Shown here in pieces: positions 7,043 to 13,224 of a stretch of 14,291 nucleotides of DNA. Every line of letters starts with the position of its first letter. Position 1 is the first letter of the stretch. Origin of the DNA: JBLIAZ01 sp047632015. GTDB lineage: Bacteria > Bacteroidota > Bacteroidia > Flavobacteriales_C > GCA-002722245. The DNA lies in the NCBI GenBank assembly GCA_047632015.1, contig JBLIBC010000039.1, positions 1 to 14,291 on the forward strand, read 5' to 3'. The translations under genes were made by a program, and so were the position numbers. The notes under the pieces are model-generated. The model did not search any database. It was not told where the DNA came from and saw only the letters and a list, made by a program, of their open reading frames with translations.

Positions 7043-8377
7043 ATGTTTAAAAAAATACTGATTGCCAATAGAGGGGAAATTGCTTTGCGTGTTATTAGAA
7101 CATGTAAGGAGATGGGAATTAAAACTGTAGCAGTATACTCTACAGCTGATAAAGACAGTTTACATGTAAGATTTGCTGATGAAGCAATTTGCATTGGACC
7201 TCCTAGTAGTACAGATTCATATTTAGATATTCCTAGAATCATTTCAGCTGCTGAAATTACCAACGCTGAAGCAATTCATCCTGGATATGGATTTTTATCG
7301 GAAAACTCAAGATTTTCTGATATTTGCACGAAAAACAACATCAAATTTATTGGTGCCACTCCTGAACAAATTGATGGAATGGGTGACAAAGCAGCTGCAA
7401 AAACTACTATGCTAAAAGCTGGGGTACCTTGTGTTCCTGGTTCAGATGGAATTATCGGTGATGACAAACATGCACTCAAATTAGGAAAAGAAGTTGGTTA
7501 CCCTGTTATGGTTAAAGCTTCGGCAGGAGGTGGAGGACGAGGAATGAGGATGGTGCCAAAAGAGTCTGATCTACTCGATTTAATAGATGCAGCAAGAAGA
7601 GAGTCAGCTGCCGCATTTGGCAACGATGATTTATACATGGAGAAATTCATTGAAGATCCGAGGCACATCGAAATTCAGATCGCTGGTGATCAATTTGGAA
7701 ATGCCTGTCATATGTCTGAGCGAGATTGTTCACTTCAAAGAAGACATCAAAAACTATTGGAAGAAGCTCCTTCGCCTTTCATGACTGCACAGTTGCGCAA
7801 AGAAATGGGAATAGCGGCAATTAAAGCAGCGAAGGCTGTTAAATATGAAGGTGTTGGTACAGTAGAATTTTTAGTAGACAAACACAGGAATTTCTTTTTC
7901 ATGGAAATGAATGTAAGAATTCAAGTTGAGCACTGTGTTACTGAGGAAATTACAGGATATGATTTAATCAGGGAGCAAATTAAAATTGCTGCTGGTCAAA
8001 AAATATCTGGAAAAGATTACCTTCCAAAAATGCACGCGATTGAATGCAGAATAAACGCAGAAGATCCATACAACAACTTTAGACCATCACCTGGAACAAT
8101 CACTAATATTCATCCCCCTGGGGGTCACGGTATTAGAATAGATACACATGTTTATTCTGGTTACACGATTAGTCCTCACTATGACTCGATGATTGCAAAA
8201 GTAATTTCAGTGGCTCAAACTAGAGAAGAAGCTATTGCAAAAATGAAAAGAGCCTTGGACGAATTTGTCATTGAAGGAATTAAAACTACAATCCCTTTTC
8301 ATTTAAAATTAATGGACAACGAAGATTTTATTAAAGGTGAAATCACCACTAAATTCATTGAAACCTTTGAGTTTTAA
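7043..8377 (+). CDS. accC: Biotin carboxylase subunit of acetyl-CoA carboxylase
   Basis: AccC uses ATP and bicarbonate to carboxylate the biotin on AccB, the first half of malonyl-CoA synthesis. At 444 residues it is the stand-alone form, not a fusion. Motifs in order: KILIANRGEIALRVIRT (4-20), HPGYGFLSEN (79-88), the glycine-rich ATP-grasp loop KASAGGGGRGMR (158-169), SERDCSLQRRHQKLLEEAPS (225-244) with Lys238, and the catalytic segment MEMNVRIQVEHCVTEEITG (287-305) with Glu288, Asn290, Arg292 and Glu296. The usual wording of that last block is EMNTRxQVEHPVTE; Val291 and Cys298 replace Thr and Pro, but no catalytic residue is lost. IECRINAEDP (333-342) follows. It is the last gene of the lipid cluster, with a strong hairpin terminator 15 bases after its stop. 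Confidence 0.97.
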   Translation: MFKKILIANRGEIALRVIRTCKEMGIKTVAVYSTADKDSLHVRFADEAICIGPPSSTDSYLDIPRIISAAEITNAEAIHPGYGFLSENSRFSDICTKNNIKFIGATPEQIDGMGDKAAAKTTMLKAGVPCVPGSDGIIGDDKHALKLGKEVGYPVMVKASAGGGGRGMRMVPKESDLLDLIDAARRESAAAFGNDDLYMEKFIEDPRHIEIQIAGDQFGNACHMSERDCSLQRRHQKLLEEAPSPFMTAQLRKEMGIAAIKAAKAVKYEGVGTVEFLVDKHRNFFFMEMNVRIQVEHCVTEEITGYDLIREQIKIAAGQKISGKDYLPKMHAIECRINAEDPYNNFRPSPGTITNIHPPGGHGIRIDTHVYSGYTISPHYDSMIAKVISVAQTREEAIAKMKRALDEFVIEGIKTTIPFHLKLMDNEDFIKGEITTKFIETFEF

Positions 8378-9299
8378 TATTAACATCTTATTAAAACAGG
8401 CGCTATTTATAGCGCCTGTTTTGTTTATGACCGGAGCTGGTTCGTGCAAACGAACAGAAGATGATATATTTAGCCAAGACGAAAAATTTGAATATTACCA
8501 ATGGGAAAATCACACTGGAGTGAAAGTTTTTGAAGCGCCCAGTGACTTTTCTTTGCCATCATCAGAGCTACATCAACTCTCTATCAAGTCCAAGGATCCC
8601 GAAAAGGGACATGAAGTAAAAATAAAAGCCCTATTTGTTGGGAATCTAAGTAACATATCTGAAGACACTTTAATAGTATTTTGTAATGGTGCTCAGTATC
8701 ACATGGACTATTACTACGAACAAATTAAAACGTTGTACCAATGCGGATCGCCTACCAAATACAATATATTAACCTTTGATTACCAAGGTCTTGGTTCGTC
8801 ACCTGGACAAACTAGTCTTGAAGCATTATTGCAAGACGCAGAAGCTGTTGGAGCATGGCTTAACAAAAACGAGGTCCCCACTGAAAACATCATATTATAT
8901 GGGCAAGGCTTAGGTGCTGTCGCAGCTAGCTTTTTGGCGGCTGATAGCCAGGATGAATTTAACTCTCCTCCTACCCTTATTCTTGAAAATCCAGTTGCTA
9001 AAACCGACTACCTTTTGAGTAATGCTACTCAATTAAATTTACCAAGCTCATTTTTTGACCAGTCACAATTTGATAACATTGAACTAATAAAAAACTTTAA
9101 AGGCAAACTACTAATGCTATTAAGTGAACAGGATGAAAAATATAGTAAATCCATCAATGGAGAAGAAATTTATAAATTTCATAGCGGTATAGACAAAGAA
9201 CTCCATGTGACTAATGCCAATCATCAAAATTTTGTGCCTCAAACAGGGTTTTTACCATATTGTGATTTAATTAGCGACTTCATCAAACACACTCCTTAA
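8337..9299 (+). CDS. Alpha/beta-hydrolase-fold lipoprotein lacking the nucleophile serine
   Basis: A 320-residue protein if read from the GTG at 8337, which overlaps accC by 41 bases. A TTG at 8358 would also keep the leader, while the first ATG (8427) would remove it. The N-terminus has Lys residues, the hydrophobic run ALFIAPVLFMTGAGS (22-36) and Cys37, a loose lipobox, so it is probably a lipoprotein. The body is an alpha/beta hydrolase: LIVFCNG (112-118), LTFDYQGLGSSPG (145-157) near the cap, the elbow YGQGLGAVAA (188-197), a late acid Asp266 in LLSEQDEKY, and His296 in NANHQNF. The elbow normally reads GxSxG; here it is G-Q-G-L-G, so Gly191 stands where the catalytic Ser should be. Hydrolysis by the usual mechanism is therefore unlikely. 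Substrate and role are unknown. The accC terminator lies inside its leader sequence. Confidence 0.75.
   Translation: MKSPLNSLKPLSFNINILLKQALFIAPVLFMTGAGSCKRTEDDIFSQDEKFEYYQWENHTGVKVFEAPSDFSLPSSELHQLSIKSKDPEKGHEVKIKALFVGNLSNISEDTLIVFCNGAQYHMDYYYEQIKTLYQCGSPTKYNILTFDYQGLGSSPGQTSLEALLQDAEAVGAWLNKNEVPTENIILYGQGLGAVAASFLAADSQDEFNSPPTLILENPVAKTDYLLSNATQLNLPSSFFDQSQFDNIELIKNFKGKLLMLLSEQDEKYSKSINGEEIYKFHSGIDKELHVTNANHQNFVPQTGFLPYCDLISDFIKHTP
8393..8422 (+). terminator. Rho-independent terminator after accC (perfect 13-bp hairpin)
   Basis: AAAACAGGCGCTA (8393-8405), a four-base loop TTTA, and TAGCGCCTGTTTT (8410-8422) form a perfect 13-bp stem with a GC-rich core. The 3' arm ends in four T, then G and three more T. 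It begins 15 bases after the accC stop and is the clearest terminator in the window. It also lies within the reading frame of the next gene, where it encodes part of the hydrophobic leader. Confidence 0.85.
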
Positions 9300-9429
9300 C
9301 AACAGGAAACGTATTTTTATTTTTAAAATCTTTTTATTGATTAAATAATTAATTTTTAAGATTAGAGAATAACAAAATACACCCCGAAAACCCCTTCAAT
9401 TAATCACTTCACTCTTTTTGAAGCTTTAG

Positions 9430-9458
9430 TTTATTTTACATTTTTAATGTAAAATAAA
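9430..9458. repeat. Perfect 13-bp AT-rich inverted repeat in the gap before the LamG gene
   Basis: TTTATTTTACATT (9430-9442) and AATGTAAAATAAA (9446-9458) are exact reverse complements around a TTT loop. There is no T-run after it on either strand, so it is a poor rho-independent terminator and may instead be an operator, or a weak terminator for the hydrolase gene 130 bases upstream. The rest of the 284-base gap (9300-9583) is AT-rich at first, then turns unusually C-rich and G-poor from about 9531 to the LamG start. TAACTTTC (9492-9499) is a one-off match to the -7 box, and AAGGG-ACA-CCCTT (9526-9538) is a small hairpin. No gene is seen in the gap. Confidence 0.6.
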
Positions 9459-9583
9459 ACGGAAACGATTATTATACTAGTCAATACCCTGTAACTTTCC
9501 CCTAGTTAATACCGTAGCATTAAGTAAGGGACACCCTTCCCCGCACTACTAACCGCAACTACCATTGCACAACCTTATTAGCT

Positions 9584-10624
9584 ATGAAAAAAAACCTACT
9601 ACTCCTCAGTTTACTTGTGATCACCAACTTCGCTTTCGCAAAACAATATATTGCTAATTTTGAATTTAATGGAAACGCAAATGATCAAAAAGGAAAAATT
9701 CAAACCGAAGTTCATGGAGCAACTCTAACCACTGACAGACATGGTCGAAAAAACAGAGCGTATGAATTTGATGGAGAAAATGATTATATGACATTACCAA
9801 GTGGAATTATTGATTTAGATGAGAATAAATCATTTAGCATCGAGACCTACCTGTTTACTGAACGCCCGTCAGAAAATAACAATCAAACAAATGCACAGGA
9901 AAGGGCCACAATATTTAGTTTAAACGGATTTCCACTTAACGGCACTGACCTTTTACTGCTCTGGGTCAAGGACGGAAGTTTAAGCTCATTACATAACAAC
10001 AATGTAGAGTCAAATTGGAATATTCAAAATATTTCTGTCAGTTCTGAAATGATCTACAATAAATACCACCACTTAGTTCTTGTGAAAAATGGAAATAAAA
10101 AAAAGATAAGCTTATACCTTGACGGAAAATTAATAGGTGAAAAACAAATCAATATGGTAAACCCTCTCACAGAAATCACCCCTCTAATTGGTGCGCATCA
10201 TTACATTTCTGCAGGCGCTACATATACTGACTTCTTTTTCAAAGGAAAAATAGATTATTTAAGAATATATAGTAATGCACTTTCGCCTAAGAGAATAAAA
10301 AAAATGTATCGTCGGGAAAGTAGAGCTCCGTACAAACATGAGTACAAAAGCAAAAATGAATGCGAAGCAAATAAACATCATACTGATAAAATAAACGCAT
10401 CTATCAAAGTGTTCCCGAATCCATCAAGAGGTCATTTCAAAATAACTACTGATGCTGGAATTGATTGCAAAGAAGTTAGAATTTATAACCACCACGGAAA
10501 AGTGGTAATGAGGTCATCGTTTAAACGAGAATTTAACGCCTGCAGGTTGAAACCTGGATACTATACAGTTGTATTAATTACTCCCTATCGAAACTATAAG
10601 CGAAGACTTGTGATCGTCAGATAG
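9584..10624 (+). CDS. Secreted LamG/concanavalin-like lectin-fold protein with T9SS type A sorting domain
   Basis: A 346-residue exported protein. Residues 1-19 are a Sec signal peptide ending AFA before Lys20. Residues about 22-243 form one LamG-type jelly roll: YEFDGENDYMTLPSG (60-74), SFSIETYLF (83-91), YHHLVLVKNGNKKKISLYLD (161-180) and FFFKGKIDYLRIYSNALSPK (217-236) match the usual LamG order. A basic, His- and Lys-rich linker (about 243-272) leads to the C-terminal domain: IKVFPNPSRGHFKI (274-287) through RLKPGYYTVVLI (321-332) to a basic end. This is the pattern of type A T9SS cargo, which is exported across the outer membrane and trimmed there. Such proteins are usually adhesins or sugar-binding surface proteins; the ligand is unknown. 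Three cysteines (260, 295, 320) follow the lectin domain. It stands alone between two palindromes and looks accessory to the housekeeping genes around it. Confidence 0.85.
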   Translation: MKKNLLLLSLLVITNFAFAKQYIANFEFNGNANDQKGKIQTEVHGATLTTDRHGRKNRAYEFDGENDYMTLPSGIIDLDENKSFSIETYLFTERPSENNNQTNAQERATIFSLNGFPLNGTDLLLLWVKDGSLSSLHNNNVESNWNIQNISVSSEMIYNKYHHLVLVKNGNKKKISLYLDGKLIGEKQINMVNPLTEITPLIGAHHYISAGATYTDFFFKGKIDYLRIYSNALSPKRIKKMYRRESRAPYKHEYKSKNECEANKHHTDKINASIKVFPNPSRGHFKITTDAGIDCKEVRIYNHHGKVVMRSSFKREFNACRLKPGYYTVVLITPYRNYKRRLVIVR

Positions 10625-10672
10625 CAAACAAGTGAATACAGCCTCATATGCCAACATTATCTAGTTCTCTGT

Positions 10673-10718
10673 AAACAGTGGAAGCTTAGTAAAATATTTT
10701 ACTATCCTACCGCTGTTT
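10673..10718. terminator. 46-nt near-perfect palindrome, probable terminator of the LamG gene and possible pheT operator
   Basis: The core TAGTAAAATATTTTACTA (10687-10704) is an exact 18-bp palindrome. Outside it, AAACAGTGGAAG (10673-10684) pairs with CTACCGCTGTTT (10707-10718) with one G-T wobble (10679/10712) and one A-A mismatch (10682/10709); two unpaired positions on each side separate it from the core. Pairing is symmetric about one centre over all 46 bases. It lies 48 bases after the LamG stop and ends in TTTT, so a terminator is the simplest reading. Its right arm reaches the -33 region of the pheT promoter. Confidence 0.65.
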
Positions 10719-10732
10719 TGCGTATAAAACGA

Positions 10733-10740
10733 TAAATTTG
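10733..10740 (+). promoter_or_regulatory. Bacteroidota -7 promoter box (TAAATTTG) of pheT
   Basis: TAAATTTG fits TAnnTTTG and ends 16 bases before the pheT ATG. The -33 element is imperfect: CTG at 10713-10715 stands 17 bases upstream, inside the right arm of the palindrome. No pheS or tRNA-Phe-like leader peptide is seen upstream, so attenuation of the E. coli kind is not evident. Confidence 0.5.
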
Positions 10741-10756
10741 AGGAAATTTTCCACAC

Positions 10757-13180
10757 ATGAACGTCTCCTATAATTGGTTAAAAGAATACATCGATTTTGA
10801 TGAATCTCCTGAACAAATCGCCGAAATACTTACTGATTTAGGTCTAGAAATTGGAGGGTTAGAAAAAAAAGAATCTGTAAAAGGAGGTTTAGAAGGTTTA
10901 GTTGTCGGGGAAGTACTCACTTGTGAAAAGCATCCTGATGCTGACAAATTGAAATTAACAACAGTAAATATTGGCGGAGACAATCCTTTAAACATAGTAT
11001 GTGGTGCACCAAATGTGGACAAGGGTCAAAAAGTGGTGGTTGCTACTATCGGAACTACACTTTATAACGGAGACGACAGTTTTAAAATCAAAAAATCAAA
11101 AATTAGAGGTGCCCTATCAGAGGGGATGTTATGTGCTGAGGATGAAATAGGATTAGGAGCATCACATGATGGGATCTTAAACTTACCCAATGAGGTAGCA
11201 GTTGGAACTTTAGCTAAAGATTATTTTAAAGTAAGTTCCGATTACGTTCTTGAAATCGACATTACCCCAAATAGAGCTGACGCATTATCACATGTGGGAG
11301 TAGCAAAAGATTTAGCTGCATATTTCAAGTTTCACAAAGGAGAAGCTCATTTAAACTTACCTGAGGTTTCTGCTATTCCAAAGTCGACAAACTCACTTCC
11401 TATGTCAATTGAAATAGTGGACAATGATGCTTGCCCAAAATATTGTGGAATTAGCATTGCCAATGTTACCGTGTCAGAATCGCCGACTTGGTTAAAAGAT
11501 AAACTTAATTTAATTGGACTAAAACCAATTAATAACATAGTTGATGTAACCAACTACGTATTAATGGAAATGGGACAATCCTTACATGCTTTCGATCACT
11601 CTGCTTTGAAAGGAAAAATAAAAGTAAGCAAGGGATTTGAAGGTCAAAGTTTACAATTACTAGATGGAAATGAAATTAAAATAGACGCCAACGACTTAGT
11701 AATAAGCAACGGTGAACAACCTATGTGTTTAGCTGGAGTGATGGGAGGACTTAAATCCGGTGTAAGCAACAACACTAAAAATATTTTCCTTGAAGCTGCT
11801 TACTTTAATCCGGTAGACGTTAGAAAAAGCTCAAAAAGACACAATACCAAAACGGATTCTTCCTATAGGTTTGAGCGAGGACTTGATCCAAATGGAACTG
11901 AAGACAGTTTAAAAAGGGCGGTAAACCTTATTTTAGAACTTGCGGGTGGAGAAGTAGCGTCAGAATTACAAGTGGAGCAAAGTAAAAGCTTCCCTCCTTT
12001 CGAAGTTCAATTCAGATACAGCGTTTGTAATAAGATGATTGGGACTGTTATCCCTAAAGAGAAAGTAAACACTATCTTAAGTGCTTTAGATATAGGTATT
12101 ACGGAAGTAACGGATGATGAAATGCTATTAAAAGTACCTCAATTTCGTGTAGATGTCCAACGTGAAAGTGATGTCATTGAAGAGGTTTTAAGGGTTTACG
12201 GTTACAATAACATAGAGATACCGTCAAGCATAAACAGCTCGATTGTATATCAAGATAAGTTACCACAAGAAAAATTTCAGCAAGTTATTTCGGACTTATT
12301 GTCCCAAAATGGTTTCAATGAAATCATGTGTAATTCTTTGAGTAAACCTGAGTACTATACCGACTTTGAAAATTTTGATCAAAGCCAAAACGTCGAATTA
12401 CTAAACCCTTTAAGTAGTGACCTTTCTTTATTGAGAAGAAGTTTATTGTTTGGTGGTTTAGAGTGTATTCAACGTAACCAAAACATGAAAAACTCCGATT
12501 TAAAATTTTATGAAATCGGAAAAATTTACTGGAAAAATGGTGATCAAAAATACCAAGAAGAAAAACGAATGAATTTGCTTTTGAGTGGCAACAACATTCA
12601 ACATCACTGGAGTAATGATGCTTCGAAATCAAATTTTTTCACCTTAAAAGGCTTCGTCAATTTGTTGCTTGAAAAAGTAGGTGCAAAGGGAATCAAATTC
12701 AAAGCGAGCACCAATCCATTTTTTAGCGATGGTCAAAATGTTTTGTTCAAAAAACAGTCATTGGTTGAGTACGGTAAGTTAACTTCAGCTATTTGCAAAA
12801 AGTTTGGCATAAAACAAGAAGTGTATTACGCAGATATCAATTGGAATTTATTCATTGAAATCGCGAGAAACGCAAAAACAAAATACACTGAACTATCTAA
12901 GTTTCATCCTGTAAAACGAGATTTATCGCTGCTATTGGACAAGGATATCAGTTTTAAACAATTGGAAAATTTGGCTTTAGAATCCGAGCGGAAATTATTG
13001 AAACAAGTAGAGTTGTTTGACGTTTACCAAGGCGATAAATTGCCGGATAATAAAAAATCGTACGCACTAAGCTTCCAATTGCAAAGCAATGAAGGCACTT
13101 TAAAAGACAAAGATATTGATAATGTGATGAACAAACTGATTAGCACTTTTGAAAACAAACTACAAGCTAAATTGAGGTAG
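10757..13180 (+). CDS. pheT: Phenylalanyl-tRNA synthetase beta subunit
   Basis: PheT pairs with PheS in an alpha2-beta2 enzyme that charges tRNA-Phe; the beta chain binds tRNA and edits mischarged Tyr. The 807-residue chain is full length. Domains in order: N-terminal MNVSYNWLKEYIDFD; an EMAP-II/OB tRNA-binding domain (about 40-155, with HPDADKLKL at 59-67 and KIRGALSEGMLCAEDE at 115-130); the B3/B4 editing module (about 220-390, with QSLHAFDHSAL at 274-284 and KTDSSYRFERGLDPN at 365-379); B5 (about 400-485, ending QRESDVIEEVLRVYGYNNI); the catalytic-like core (about 490-700); and a C-terminal FDX-ACB anticodon-binding domain from KFHPVKRDLSLLLD (715-728). It is a single-gene unit with its own promoter. 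pheS is not adjacent, which is common in Bacteroidota. Confidence 0.97.
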   Translation: MNVSYNWLKEYIDFDESPEQIAEILTDLGLEIGGLEKKESVKGGLEGLVVGEVLTCEKHPDADKLKLTTVNIGGDNPLNIVCGAPNVDKGQKVVVATIGTTLYNGDDSFKIKKSKIRGALSEGMLCAEDEIGLGASHDGILNLPNEVAVGTLAKDYFKVSSDYVLEIDITPNRADALSHVGVAKDLAAYFKFHKGEAHLNLPEVSAIPKSTNSLPMSIEIVDNDACPKYCGISIANVTVSESPTWLKDKLNLIGLKPINNIVDVTNYVLMEMGQSLHAFDHSALKGKIKVSKGFEGQSLQLLDGNEIKIDANDLVISNGEQPMCLAGVMGGLKSGVSNNTKNIFLEAAYFNPVDVRKSSKRHNTKTDSSYRFERGLDPNGTEDSLKRAVNLILELAGGEVASELQVEQSKSFPPFEVQFRYSVCNKMIGTVIPKEKVNTILSALDIGITEVTDDEMLLKVPQFRVDVQRESDVIEEVLRVYGYNNIEIPSSINSSIVYQDKLPQEKFQQVISDLLSQNGFNEIMCNSLSKPEYYTDFENFDQSQNVELLNPLSSDLSLLRRSLLFGGLECIQRNQNMKNSDLKFYEIGKIYWKNGDQKYQEEKRMNLLLSGNNIQHHWSNDASKSNFFTLKGFVNLLLEKVGAKGIKFKASTNPFFSDGQNVLFKKQSLVEYGKLTSAICKKFGIKQEVYYADINWNLFIEIARNAKTKYTELSKFHPVKRDLSLLLDKDISFKQLENLALESERKLLKQVELFDVYQGDKLPDNKKSYALSFQLQSNEGTLKDKDIDNVMNKLISTFENKLQAKLR

Positions 13181-13195
13181 TATTTACACAAGTGA

Positions 13196-13203
13196 CATTT
13201 TTG
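13196..13203 (+). promoter_or_regulatory. Possible -7 promoter box (CATTTTTG) before recG
   Basis: CATTTTTG differs from TAnnTTTG at its first base only and ends 21 bases before the proposed ATT start of recG, the same distance as at yceD (22 bases). The match is weak on its own; it is listed because the spacing supports the proposed start. recG could equally be read through from pheT, since no strong terminator lies between them. Confidence 0.25.
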
Positions 13204-13224
13204 AACATATAAAATACAAAACCT

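Noticed and set aside
6940..7263. Minus-strand open frame opposite accB and accC
   Set aside because: It lies antisense to strongly conserved coding sequence and its translation shows no domain; the same applies to the minus-strand frames inside pdxA, plsX, fabH and pheT.
8374..8383. TTAATATTAA palindrome at the accC stop as an operator
   Set aside because: A ten-base palindrome of A and T is expected by chance in this composition and the strong hairpin next to it is a better explanation for the region.
12324..12632. Minus-strand open frame of about 100 codons inside pheT
   Set aside because: The pheT frame is complete and conserved across it, and the antisense protein is rich in His, Phe and Ser without any recognisable motif.
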